Positions 28,002 to 35,940 are shown, counted from the stretch's first letter. The stretch is 64,000 nucleotides of DNA from Riemerella anatipestifer_E (GCF_009932355.1 NZ_LEKU01000009.1:62001-126000); one strand, 5' to 3'. Notes: generated from the sequence alone by a model not told the origin. Made by a program: numbers and translations.

Positions 28002-28044
28002 TTTGTTTTTTAGTAAAAATAGTTTCTATATTTGTCCTGACAAA
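28002..28044 (+). promoter_or_regulatory. Early promoter with overlapping palindromic operator
   Basis: TTTG at 28002-28005, a 21-base spacer and TATATTTG at 28027-28034 form a good early promoter. The palindrome TTTGTC-CT-GACAAA (28031-28044) overlaps the -7 box. A further inverted copy of the half-site, GGACAA, lies at 28056-28061 and GGACAA recurs at 28063-28068. Repressor and Cro-like protein probably compete here. Confidence 0.65.
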
Positions 28045-28060
28045 TAACACTAATAGGACA

Positions 28061-28276
28061 ATGGACAAAAGTAAGAATAAAAAATATAAGTATAACCAAA
28101 GTATTATAAAAGAGTTGGTTGTTGCTTATGGAGTTACAGAGTCATCTGTACGAAAAGCACTTAATGGCGACCGCACTAGTGCGACTTCCGAAGCCATAAA
28201 AAAGGACTATTACAAGGCTAAAAAAGCCCTTGAAGATGTTACTAAAGCTGTATTGAGCAATGTTATAAATCAATAA
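28061..28276 (+). CDS. Cro/Ner-like early DNA-binding protein
   Basis: The 71-residue basic protein has a helix-turn-helix (about residues 13-35, IIKELVVAYGVTESSVRKALNG). It is the first gene of the rightward early operon, directly after the operator. Position and size match Mu Ner or lambda Cro, which damp early and repressor transcription. No further domain is present. Confidence 0.65.
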   Translation: MDKSKNKKYKYNQSIIKELVVAYGVTESSVRKALNGDRTSATSEAIKKDYYKAKKALEDVTKAVLSNVINQ

Positions 28277-28278
28277 AT

Positions 28279-28413
28279 ATGAAAAAACTTATACACAAAA
28301 TATTCTGCTACACCAAAAGAATAGTGCAGGATATGGACACAAAACAAACGCAAATAGCAACCTACTACTTGCTATTTGGATTAGTTATCAAAATAACCTA
28401 TAAATCTATATAA
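28279..28413 (+). CDS. Small early membrane peptide, 44 residues
   Basis: ATG at 28279 opens a frame of 44 codons ending TAA at 28411-28413. It is basic at the N-terminus (MKKLIHKIFCYTKR), with one hydrophobic segment (about residues 28-40, ATYYLLFGLVIKI). It fills the gap between the Cro-like gene and the next gene with 2-base and 1-base spacings, which supports it as real. Its function is unknown. Confidence 0.45.
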   Translation: MKKLIHKIFCYTKRIVQDMDTKQTQIATYYLLFGLVIKITYKSI

Positions 28414-28414
28414 T

Positions 28415-28942
28415 ATGAAAAAGAGGCACCGTAATTTATCGGCACAGCAGTTAGTGGATTGTTACAATACAACAGGTTCAACTTTGGGTTGGAGACCTCT
28501 CAGTACGGAGCAAATAATACAAGCAAACGAAAGACTACGCGATACTATCGTTTATCGTTGTCAGAAAAACTTTGAGGTTTTGAACCAAATAGAAATCAAT
28601 ATTAATCAATATGGTATTCAAAATGACAATCCACTGCCGTCCTATCACAAAAATTTAGAAAAGCCGACTGCAAAAACTCAATCCGACGCCAAACGGTCTG
28701 AAGTTTTACCGCTTGAAAATAAAGTTCTATCTGAAGTACGCCATCTTCGTAAGCAGATGCAACAGGTATTGTTTCACTTGAACTCCAAGACAGAGCGGGA
28801 AAAATTTCACTCGCAGAAAAGACTCCCAAAAGACGAAAAGGCTCGCCTAAAGAACTTAGAGGAGGCAGTATGTGGTCTTGTAAGTAGTTTAGACCATCAA
28901 CTCCTTCCATATCTGGAGCAGATAGATACACATAAAAAGTAA
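28415..28942 (+). CDS. Early phage protein of unknown function
   Basis: The 175-residue protein is basic and mostly helical. Its N-terminal part has the pattern LSAQQLVDCYNTTGSTLGWRPLSTEQI. This resembles a short segment in the transposase downstream (NNEQIADHYNTVAKVVGWDTITAGTI), so this may be a winged-helix DNA-binding module shared by both. The C-terminal half (from about residue 90) is probably coiled coil. It is in the early operon before the transposase. Confidence 0.5.
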   Translation: MKKRHRNLSAQQLVDCYNTTGSTLGWRPLSTEQIIQANERLRDTIVYRCQKNFEVLNQIEININQYGIQNDNPLPSYHKNLEKPTAKTQSDAKRSEVLPLENKVLSEVRHLRKQMQQVLFHLNSKTEREKFHSQKRLPKDEKARLKNLEEAVCGLVSSLDHQLLPYLEQIDTHKK

Positions 28943-29014
28943 CCTTCATATCACTATCATTTAAAGTTTAGCAACGCAAATATAGTGAATCTCCCGAAAA
29001 GCATACACCGTGAG

Positions 29015-29095
29015 GCGGGTACACGGCGGGAACTAAAACCCTTGGCACAGCGTGAATAAGAGCCCGCTTGACGGCTCGGAAAGACGAGCATTTTT
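29015..29095 (+). promoter_or_regulatory. Structured leader / attenuator candidate before the transposase
   Basis: GCTCG-GAAAGA-CGAGC (29074-29089) followed by ATTTTT is terminator-like and ends 12 bases before the transposase ATG. Just upstream, CCGTG (29008-29012) can pair with CACGG (29022-29026). The 165-base gap contains no ORF and is richer in GC than its surroundings. Confidence 0.45.
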
Positions 29096-29106
29096 AAAGA
29101 AAAACA

Positions 29107-31197
29107 ATGAACACAGCAACACCATACGAATATCACGACGGCAAACTGGGCGTAAAGGTCCTTTGGCTGATAAGCGATGAGCGTGGGAAAAAGAAAAAAC
29201 GCCCGCAGAGCTTATCCCTTATTAAATACCGTTCGCTTTCGCACCGTATGAATAGTAAAACTTGTACAGAAAAGCAGTTGCGTAGAGCTTCTTTGGGGTT
29301 TGATGCCTTAGTTCAGTTTGACAGCCTTTGTGTGGCGTGGCGTGATGCCCTTACAATGAAATTTCCTAAGCCTAAAGAACAGGCTAAGAAAGATTTCTTT
29401 GCTAAACACTACGAAGCCGACCGCCAAGCCTTTGATTTCTTTTGTGCCCATCGCTTTGGCGAAAATGACGAGCGAAAGCTGGAGCCGGAAGTGATAGAGC
29501 TATACACCTACAATGCTTCGGTTCTTAATGCGGTTATCACTTGTAAAACTAACCGAAAAGCCTACATAAAAGCCCTTGGTGCAAGTGTAGGGGTTACAAT
29601 ATGGGAGAGCTTAAGCAAAGATGTTAATTCTTTTAACGAAGTACCCCACGATTTACCAACCACGCCCGACTCTTTGAGATATAAAGTTAATAAATACCTC
29701 AAAGAGGGGTACGAAAGTATCATATCGAAAAAATACGGCAAACGCAATAGAGCAAAAATTAAGAAATCTGAGCAGTTTATTTTGATTGAAGAGTTACTCA
29801 AAAAGCATCAAAACTTAAATAACGAGCAGATTGCCGACCATTACAATACGGTGGCAAAGGTGGTAGGTTGGGACACTATTACTGCTGGAACTATTGCCAA
29901 CCACCGCCGAGAGCTGGAGCTATACACTTATGCGGGGCAGAGAGGTTTGGTAAACTTTGACCATAAAAAAGCGATGCAAGTGAAACGCAAACGCCCAAGC
30001 CTACCGATGTTGTATTGGACAGTGGATGGTTGGGATGCTGAGTTACTCTACCAAGCAGAAGTAATCAATAAAAAAGGACAAAAGGTAAAAACTTATCATA
30101 ACCGTTTAACGATGGTTTTGGTTCTAGACCCATTTAATGATTATCCAGTAGGTTATGCGATTGGCGAAGCCGAAAATCCTTCGCTTATTCGCGAGGCAAT
30201 AGCGAATGCGGTAAATCACACCAAAAAGCTATTTGGAAACCGATATAAACCTTACCAGTTCCAAGCGGATAACTACCAAAAAAAGCATTTAAAAGAGACC
30301 TATGAGGCAATAGCGAAGCACTTCACACCTGCACGAGTGAAAAACTCCAAAGCTAAAGTGATAGAGCCATTTTTTAAACATTTTAATGAAAAACACTTCC
30401 AAAAGGAAATGGCTCCCAACTGGTCGGGGCATAATGTGAACGCTAAAAAAGAAAATCAACCGAATGATGAGTTTCTGAATATGATACGCCGTCAGTTTCC
30501 AGATGAGTTAGGAGCAAGAATGCAAATTATTAACGCCATAGAGAAAGAAAGAAAAGAGAAGGTACAGGCGTATATGGAACATTGGGCTGAATTACCCGAA
30601 GAGGACCGTATCCCATTTGCGACCAACGCATTTTTGAGAGCTTATGGGCAGACTACAGGCTACACCAATAAGCTACAAGGTAGTGGTATCACGGCAACTA
30701 TTAACGGCGAGGAATACTACTTTGATAGTTTCGACCAAAATTTCAGGAAATACGCCTATGTAGATTGGTGTCTGTACTTCGACCCTTCGGATATGAGCGA
30801 AGTATTAGCCGTAAACGCCGAAAGCCACCACGGGCGATTGGTAAAAGTGATTGATACGATTGAGTTTATGCTTGAAGAGAAATATATACAACCAATGGCA
30901 CTCTACGACAGAAAAGAAGGCGATGCTGCAGCGCTACAAAAGGTATTTGATTTCAATGACAGCCTCAAAGAAGATATTATCGAACGAGGCGGACGAAATA
31001 GAGAAGTCTTGCAGGAGTTGTTTATCCAAAATCCAAAGCTAGAGGTACTTCAGAAGATGCTTATTACTGATAGTAATGGACAGCACAAAGACCAAAAGAG
31101 AGCTGAACGGCTGCAAGAGCCTAAACCTCGCCCTCTGAAACAGATTGAAAAATTTGATGATTACGAAATCATAGACGATGTGGCAACAGATTATTAA
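29107..31197 (+). CDS. MuA-type DDE transposase
   Basis: The 696-residue protein catalyses strand transfer of the phage ends. N-terminal DNA-binding domains (residues 1-290) are followed by an RNase H-fold core. The likely catalytic triad is Asp307 (WTVDGWD), Asp388 (QADNYQ) and Glu420 (VIEPFFKHFN), spaced 80 and 31 residues apart. A C-terminal Mu-transposase beta-barrel (from about 560) follows. The last 40 residues are charged and may contact the MuB-like ATPase encoded next. Confidence 0.9.
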   Translation: MNTATPYEYHDGKLGVKVLWLISDERGKKKKRPQSLSLIKYRSLSHRMNSKTCTEKQLRRASLGFDALVQFDSLCVAWRDALTMKFPKPKEQAKKDFFAKHYEADRQAFDFFCAHRFGENDERKLEPEVIELYTYNASVLNAVITCKTNRKAYIKALGASVGVTIWESLSKDVNSFNEVPHDLPTTPDSLRYKVNKYLKEGYESIISKKYGKRNRAKIKKSEQFILIEELLKKHQNLNNEQIADHYNTVAKVVGWDTITAGTIANHRRELELYTYAGQRGLVNFDHKKAMQVKRKRPSLPMLYWTVDGWDAELLYQAEVINKKGQKVKTYHNRLTMVLVLDPFNDYPVGYAIGEAENPSLIREAIANAVNHTKKLFGNRYKPYQFQADNYQKKHLKETYEAIAKHFTPARVKNSKAKVIEPFFKHFNEKHFQKEMAPNWSGHNVNAKKENQPNDEFLNMIRRQFPDELGARMQIINAIEKERKEKVQAYMEHWAELPEEDRIPFATNAFLRAYGQTTGYTNKLQGSGITATINGEEYYFDSFDQNFRKYAYVDWCLYFDPSDMSEVLAVNAESHHGRLVKVIDTIEFMLEEKYIQPMALYDRKEGDAAALQKVFDFNDSLKEDIIERGGRNREVLQELFIQNPKLEVLQKMLITDSNGQHKDQKRAERLQEPKPRPLKQIEKFDDYEIIDDVATDY

Positions 31198-31221
31198 ACA
31201 ATATTTAAAACCCTTTTAAAA

Positions 31222-32160
31222 ATGAACCGAAATAAACTCATACAGCACATAGAGCTTTGGAAAGCTAAACTGGGAAGTTACTCCAAAGTGGCTCAGAAAT
31301 GTGGCATCAGTGTAGGTACATTGAGCACTATTATGGCACGTAAATACGGCGCCGATGAAAGCAATATGCTAGGTAAAATAGCCGCGGCATTAGATTATAA
31401 GGACTCTAAATGGACGATTGTTCGTACCATTGGAAACTACCGTCGTATCGCCCAAGCTGTTGAGGACGCAAAAACCGAAAAGATGTGGTTTGCCGTATCT
31501 AATAAGGCAGGAAGTTGTAAAACAGTAACTCTTGAAGATATCTACAACCAAGACACCACGGGAAGTGTTGTTCTTATTCAGGCAGAAGAATGGTCAGCCC
31601 GTCAGTTTTTAATGCAACTAATAGCCAAAACAATAGGTATAGTGGCATTGAAGGGAGAATATAAAACCAATAGTGAATTGTTGCAAATGGTGGCTGATTA
31701 CTTCAATGAACAAGTATTTAATGACCCTATATTACTAATAGATGAAGCTGACAAACTCCGCCCTGCCGCGCTTCGTTTGTTTATTCCTTTGTTTAATAAG
31801 ACAGAAGACCGTCTCGGGGTTGTTATTAGTGGAACGGAAAATCTGCAAAAGGAAATCCGCCAAGGAGTACGCCTAGCCAAAAAAGGTTATGACGAGATAG
31901 ATAGCCGTATCGGTCGCTCTTATATAGAACTAAAAGGAGCCACGGAGAAAGAAGTGTACCAAATCTGCGAAGCTAACGGAATTACCGATGAATTGACGCA
32001 GGAGTCAATTTGGAATAGAGTAGAAAAGATAAAAAAAATAACCACCGTTAGAACTAAAACGGGAACTAAAGAAAAAATGATAGACTATGCGGAAGACTTT
32101 AGAAGGATTAAGAGGTTGGTTAAAAGGGAAGTACTACTTAAAAAAAGAGCAAAACAATGA
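31222..32160 (+). CDS. MuB-type AAA ATPase, transposition target selector
   Basis: The 312-residue protein has an N-terminal HTH (about residues 18-45, YSKVAQKCGISVGTLSTIM), then an AAA+ core. Walker A is NKAGSCKT (residues 94-101), with Cys replacing the usual Gly before Lys. Walker B is PILLIDEADKL. MuB-like proteins coat target DNA and activate MuA, and location right after the transposase supports the call. It overlaps the next ATPase gene (ATGA). Confidence 0.85.
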   Translation: MNRNKLIQHIELWKAKLGSYSKVAQKCGISVGTLSTIMARKYGADESNMLGKIAAALDYKDSKWTIVRTIGNYRRIAQAVEDAKTEKMWFAVSNKAGSCKTVTLEDIYNQDTTGSVVLIQAEEWSARQFLMQLIAKTIGIVALKGEYKTNSELLQMVADYFNEQVFNDPILLIDEADKLRPAALRLFIPLFNKTEDRLGVVISGTENLQKEIRQGVRLAKKGYDEIDSRIGRSYIELKGATEKEVYQICEANGITDELTQESIWNRVEKIKKITTVRTKTGTKEKMIDYAEDFRRIKRLVKREVLLKKRAKQ

Positions 32161-32789
32161 AATTAAAGCAGGTATTAACCGTTGCAAATATCCAAAACAC
32201 CAAGATAGAACGCCTGCCTTTTGAGGGCGTTTGGTACGAGGCATTTGGACGACCACAAAACAGAGGTGTTTGGTTTGTTTGGGGAGGTTCGGGAAGTGGT
32301 AAAAGTACCTTTGCGATGCAACTGGCGAAAGTCTTGGCAGAGTGTGATAAAACTTTTTACGACTTACTAGAAGAGGAAACAGATGATAGCGACTTTGTTG
32401 ATAGAACGGAGCTCTGCAAAATGCAAGATGTAGCCGATACATTCAATGCACAAAAATTTACCTTAGAAGAATTAGATTTATACTTATCCAAAAGAAATAG
32501 TCCTAAATATGTGATAATAGACTCTGTACCTTATTTCTTTAAATCTTGGGACGAATACATGGTATTTAAGAAGAAATGGGCAACCCAAAAAGTACTCGTC
32601 TTTATCGGACATGCAGAAGGTAAGAATCCGGCTGATAAACTGCAAACACGAATAATGTACGATGCAAAAATGAAAATTTTTGTAAGCGGTTACCTCGCTA
32701 CCTGTAAAGGTAGAACCATAGGTCCTAATGGCGGTAACTACATTATTTGGAAAGAAGGCTACGAAGCCCTTGTAGGAAAAGAAAACTAA
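32157..32789 (+). CDS. Second P-loop ATPase of the early region
   Basis: The 210-residue protein has a RecA-type P loop, WGGSGSGKSTFAMQLA (about residues 41-56), and a Walker B-like YVIIDSVPYFF. It resembles AAA_24/RecA-like phage ATPases found in Bacteroidota Mu-like elements. A helper role in transposition-replication is possible but unproven. It overlaps the MuB-like gene by 4 bases. Confidence 0.6.
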   Translation: MKLKQVLTVANIQNTKIERLPFEGVWYEAFGRPQNRGVWFVWGGSGSGKSTFAMQLAKVLAECDKTFYDLLEEETDDSDFVDRTELCKMQDVADTFNAQKFTLEELDLYLSKRNSPKYVIIDSVPYFFKSWDEYMVFKKKWATQKVLVFIGHAEGKNPADKLQTRIMYDAKMKIFVSGYLATCKGRTIGPNGGNYIIWKEGYEALVGKEN

Positions 32790-32800
32790 ATAATAACAAT

Positions 32801-33094
32801 ATGAACAAAATACTAGACATACTCGCATTCGACACTCTTTACGGAGGGCTTACTTGGGGAGACAGGCTCATACTCCACGGGTACAACTCTGGAAAAGGAA
32901 CAGAGTTTCCTGCTCCCTATAAAGCTGTGAGAATAAGCCGCTTTATCGACCAAAAGAAATGGCAAGCTCCCGCAATGAAATATATGAAGGACGATGTTGT
33001 CCTTTATGTAGAAGACCTAGAAAATATGCAATGGCTACCGATAGATAAGTATATAGAAAAATTTCCCAATCCATTAGAAAATGAAAAGTTTTAA
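32801..33094 (+). CDS. Hypothetical early protein
   Basis: 97 residues from the ATG at 32801, preferred over an upstream in-frame ATG that would overlap the ATPase gene and encode a low-quality basic leader. The N-terminal half contains LAFDTLYGGLTWGDRLILHGYNSGKG and the C-terminal half is Tyr/Asp/Glu rich. I do not recognise a family. The next small ORF overlaps its end by 14 bases. Confidence 0.5.
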   Translation: MNKILDILAFDTLYGGLTWGDRLILHGYNSGKGTEFPAPYKAVRISRFIDQKKWQAPAMKYMKDDVVLYVEDLENMQWLPIDKYIEKFPNPLENEKF

Positions 33095-33212
33095 CAACTA
33101 TCAATTTGAATTTAGAAAATATCAACAGAAGCAAGACGCTAAAGAAGCCTTGAAAAAAGCCAAAGAGTTAGAAGAACATAGAAAAAGACAACAGCAATGC
33201 AAGAAAGTATAG
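33081..33212 (+). CDS. Small basic helical ORF, 43 residues
   Basis: ATG at 33081 to TAG at 33210-33212. The peptide is highly charged and Lys/Gln/Glu rich, probably a single helix. It overlaps both neighbours (14 and 16 bases), typical of tightly packed early genes. Its function is unknown. Confidence 0.35.
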   Translation: MKSFNNYQFEFRKYQQKQDAKEALKKAKELEEHRKRQQQCKKV

Positions 33213-33379
33213 GAAATGAGTTTTTCCCCCCGACGGAGGAGGAACTCAACGAAATCATCGCCGAGCTTAAACGCAGGCTAGAAGATGAAAGCTACGAAGA
33301 GGAGTGGGTGAAAATCCACGAAGAGTTAATGTACAGAGAAAAACAATTAAAAGAAACAATAAAAAATAACGAGATATGA
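33197..33379 (+). CDS. Small acidic helical protein, 60 residues
   Basis: An acidic peptide with PTEEELNEIIAELKRRLEDE near its start, predicted to be mostly helical. It overlaps the next gene by 4 bases (ATGA). I do not recognise the family; operon position suggests an accessory early function. Confidence 0.4.
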   Translation: MQESIGNEFFPPTEEELNEIIAELKRRLEDESYEEEWVKIHEELMYREKQLKETIKNNEI

Positions 33380-33618
33380 AAGAAAAATTTGCAATTCTAC
33401 ACGATACTGAAAAACACGGACAAATCCTCATAACAAAGGAATATGATTTAGAAGATAAAATCTATAAGATAAACTATCAATTTGAATTAGAAGGGGTCAT
33501 GCCAGTATTTAGTCTTAATATAAAATCAAGAAAAAAAGCTAATAAGGTATTCAAAGAATTAGAAAATAAGGAAACTGCTATAAGTGAAATAGATAAAATA
33601 ATAATAGCAATACAATGA
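33376..33618 (+). CDS. Hypothetical early protein, 80 residues
   Basis: An alternating beta then helix pattern (KYEL..; SRKKANKVFKELENKE). No recognised domain. Both ends overlap neighbours through ATGA, indicating translational coupling. Confidence 0.4.
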   Translation: MKEKFAILHDTEKHGQILITKEYDLEDKIYKINYQFELEGVMPVFSLNIKSRKKANKVFKELENKETAISEIDKIIIAIQ

Positions 33619-33782
33619 GTAAAGAGCAAAACAAAAATAAAGTACCGCTAGCCTCACACAAGACTATAATAAGGCTAGACCGAAACTTCCATATCTATGT
33701 ACACGGCGACCGTAAAAAGATAGAGCAAGGAAAAGACGAAAAAGGCAAATACTATAAAATTTACTTTAAAGAGGAAAGCTAA
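33615..33782 (+). CDS. Small basic ORF, 55 residues
   Basis: ATG at 33615 overlaps the preceding stop (ATGA) and TAA ends at 33782. The product is basic, with IIRLDRNFHIYVHGDRKKIE followed by a Lys/Tyr-rich tail, perhaps a small beta hairpin protein. Its function is unknown. Confidence 0.4.
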   Translation: MSKEQNKNKVPLASHKTIIRLDRNFHIYVHGDRKKIEQGKDEKGKYYKIYFKEES

Positions 33783-33807
33783 TCATTAACCCTAAATATT
33801 TAAAACA

Positions 33808-34494
33808 ATGAAAGACCTATCAAGCCTAACAGCGGAGGAACTCCAAGCAGAACTTGACAGACGAAACCAAGAAAAATCGGAAGACAGACGAGCCTACAAA
33901 GAGTTAGTAAACAAAGAACTCGTCCAAATAATTGAACCTTTGAAAGTAGTAGAAATGCATCTTCGTGAAGCGAAACTATATGTATTTGAAAGCCTAAAAA
34001 CCCTATTAGACCTCAAATCTAAGGCTTACGGTGTGAAAGACACACAGCAGTCGCACACCTTTACCGATGATAAAGGCAATACCATTACTTATGGCTTTAG
34101 GATAATTGACGGTTGGGATGATACTGTTACCGCTGGAATAGACAAAGTAAGGGAGTTTATTTCCTCTCTTGCAAAAGACGAAGCCACAGGTAAATTAGTA
34201 CACGCCGTGAACCAACTGCTTAAAAAAGACGCAAAAGGTAATCTAAAAGCATCAAGGGTTTTAGAACTTACTAAACTGGCAGAAGAATTTAACGACCTGA
34301 ATTTTACCGATGCGGTAAACATTATCCGCCAGTCGTACAAACCGCAACGCTCGGCGTTCTTTATTGACGCCAGCTATACCGATGCCCAAGGTAAAAAGGT
34401 TAATATTCCGCTGTCTATTTCGGCAGTGGACTTCCCCGAGGGGACGGATATAGACAGCCTTTTTCCCGTACACGAAAATTATAATAAACAGTAA
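33808..34494 (+). CDS. DUF3164 family phage protein
   Basis: The 228-residue protein resembles the DUF3164 family, a common early protein of Mu-like phages. Residues 1-60 are helical and charged. The middle has HTFTDDKGNTITYGFRIIDGWDDTVTAG (about residues 76-103), and the C-terminal part ends in SVDFPEGTDIDSLFP. In other Mu-like phages the gene lies between B and gam-like or gp16-like genes, as here. The molecular role is unknown. Confidence 0.7.
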   Translation: MKDLSSLTAEELQAELDRRNQEKSEDRRAYKELVNKELVQIIEPLKVVEMHLREAKLYVFESLKTLLDLKSKAYGVKDTQQSHTFTDDKGNTITYGFRIIDGWDDTVTAGIDKVREFISSLAKDEATGKLVHAVNQLLKKDAKGNLKASRVLELTKLAEEFNDLNFTDAVNIIRQSYKPQRSAFFIDASYTDAQGKKVNIPLSISAVDFPEGTDIDSLFPVHENYNKQ

Positions 34495-34511
34495 AATCAA
34501 ATAAAAAAACA

Positions 34512-34748
34512 ATGAATACAAAAGGAAATAAAATGACATCGTATGATGCTAACGAGCAAAACCCATTTACAAAGCAAGTAAGAAGACAAGTGTCAGACTT
34601 GATAGATGACTTGGAGATATTAAGAGGTGCTGGAAAAAATAAAAATATAACCCCCGCAAGCAGCGAAAAACAACGCCTTATTTCTATCGCTCAAACCAAA
34701 CTGGAGGAGGCATGTATGTTTGCTGTAAAAGCAATTTATGCAGAATAA
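34512..34748 (+). CDS. Acb2/Tad1 hairpin-domain-like protein (candidate cyclic-nucleotide sponge, anti-CBASS)
   Basis: The 78-residue protein is mostly two helices. The C-terminal segment RLISIAQTKLEEACMFAVKAIYAE matches the signature helix of phage Acb2-type proteins (pattern TkLEeA.MwaVkAi). Acb2 hexamers sequester cyclic di- and trinucleotides that activate CBASS. Small size and position among early phage genes agree with that role. The assignment rests on motif recognition over about 25 residues; a plain helical DUF is the alternative. An inner ATG at codon 8 is also possible. Confidence 0.55.
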   Translation: MNTKGNKMTSYDANEQNPFTKQVRRQVSDLIDDLEILRGAGKNKNITPASSEKQRLISIAQTKLEEACMFAVKAIYAE

Positions 34749-34755
34749 AAACCAT

Positions 34756-34799
34756 CTTCCGCACTGGCAGGCACCGATGTTCGAGCCATCGGGCGGAGC
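34756..34799 (+). ncRNA. tRNA acceptor/T-arm-like hairpin
   Basis: CCGATG (34774-34779) and CATCGG (34787-34792) enclose a seven-base loop TTCGAGC, a canonical T-loop sequence. TCCGC (34758-34762) pairs with GCGGA (34793-34797), stacked directly on the first stem as acceptor and T stems are in tRNA. Only 11 bases link the two on the 5' side, so there is no D or anticodon arm. No CCA is encoded. It may be a tRNA remnant or a mimic. Confidence 0.4.
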
Positions 34800-34820
34800 A
34801 AATACTAAAAAATTAAATAG

Positions 34821-35315
34821 ATGATACTACCTTTTTCAACACAATTAAACGGAAAGCCAACTTATTTTGTAGAAAAAATCCACAAGGGATTAAGTATTTT
34901 AAATGTGGCTTTAGACCCAAAAGAACATTATCCAAATAACTATGATTTTAAATTAAAGGATAAATTTCAGCCCAAAATTCACACCATTCGAGAAGATAAA
35001 AACAATCGTTGGGAGAAAGGTGTGATGATAGATTTCTTTATAAACTCGCGAACAAAAGATATGTTTAGTTTCGCTCCAAGCCTTCCTGTGAAGGCTGTGC
35101 AAGATATTTACATGTCCTATGCGTTTGGCGACATTATAGAAATTTCAATAGAAGATAGATATATATACGATTTTAGGGAAAAAGAACAATTGGCAATTAA
35201 TGACGGCTTTGATAATTACAAAGCATTTTTTGATTACTTCTATCCCATTATAACCTCAAAACCAAACAACTTCTTTAGTGGAAAAATAATACACTGGACG
35301 GATTTTAAATACTAA
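34821..35315 (+). CDS. ASCH/PUA-like phage protein
   Basis: The 164-residue protein starts ILPFSTQLNGKPTYFVEKI. It contains KIHTIREDKNNRWEKGVMIDFFINSRTK, which has the T-x-R and G-turn features of ASCH (PUA-like) domains, followed by a basic-aromatic C-terminus. ASCH domains bind RNA or modified nucleotides. I know similar proteins in Bacteroidota prophages but no demonstrated role. Confidence 0.45.
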   Translation: MILPFSTQLNGKPTYFVEKIHKGLSILNVALDPKEHYPNNYDFKLKDKFQPKIHTIREDKNNRWEKGVMIDFFINSRTKDMFSFAPSLPVKAVQDIYMSYAFGDIIEISIEDRYIYDFREKEQLAINDGFDNYKAFFDYFYPIITSKPNNFFSGKIIHWTDFKY

Positions 35316-35319
35316 AATT

Positions 35320-35790
35320 ATGGCAACAATAAAGAAACTCCAAACATTATTCTCTAAAAAAGGCTTCAACAGGGACGAAAGGCACGAGGTCATCTACGAG
35401 TTCACGAATGGCAGAACCTCTAGCAGTAGAGAATTAAACAGACAAGAGTTGATAGACCTCTGCAATGCCTTAGAGGGCATCAAAAAGAGCAAAACGCAAC
35501 TCGTCAGCGCCTGTCTTTCTATCTTAGAAAGCGAAGGAATCCACCGCCCAAATGAACCGCTATTGGAAATAACGGAAAAAGGAGCGAAGCCCAATCCTTT
35601 TGGGCATCTCAATAGGTGGATGCTAGAAAGGAGCATTTATAAAAAACCTTTGGCGTTCCACTCCGTATCAGAACTAGAGGTGCTTCTAAGACAGCTTCAC
35701 AAGTTGGCAGATAACAATAGAAAAGCATCCAAAACTTTCGGAAATAAAGCCTATTGGCATAAGGCTAACAAACTTAAAAATTTGAATTAA
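35320..35790 (+). CDS. Gp16/GemA-like early protein
   Basis: The 156-residue basic protein begins with a small helical domain, LQTLFSKKGFNRDERHEVIYEFTNGRTSSSRELNRQEL. This has the layout of the Mu gp16 (GemA) N-terminus (short helices, then GR-SS-LT-xE). The C-terminal part contains LNRWMLERS and many Lys/Asn. GemA modulates host gene expression in Mu. The homology call is tentative. Confidence 0.4.
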   Translation: MATIKKLQTLFSKKGFNRDERHEVIYEFTNGRTSSSRELNRQELIDLCNALEGIKKSKTQLVSACLSILESEGIHRPNEPLLEITEKGAKPNPFGHLNRWMLERSIYKKPLAFHSVSELEVLLRQLHKLADNNRKASKTFGNKAYWHKANKLKNLN

Positions 35791-35940
35791 ATGACAAGAA
35801 TATATATTGTAGTAGTATTTTTTCTAATGCTATCTTACGCTTGGGGAAATGTAACAAGGACAGAATTGTTGCTATCATTCATTTTAATACAACAGAGCTG
35901 TTTTTTTTGGGAGTTTAAAAAAACAAAATCGAACAAATGA
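35791..35940 (+). CDS. Small membrane peptide, 49 residues
   Basis: ATG at 35791 directly follows the previous stop codon, and TGA at 35938-35940 overlaps the next ATG. Two hydrophobic stretches (about residues 4-18 and 25-40) and a basic tail suggest a short membrane protein. Its function is unknown. Confidence 0.45.
   Translation: MTRIYIVVVFFLMLSYAWGNVTRTELLLSFILIQQSCFFWEFKKTKSNK

Noticed and set aside
34748..34820. A complete tRNA gene at the T-arm-like hairpin
   Set aside because: Only the acceptor and T arms can form; there is no space for D and anticodon arms.
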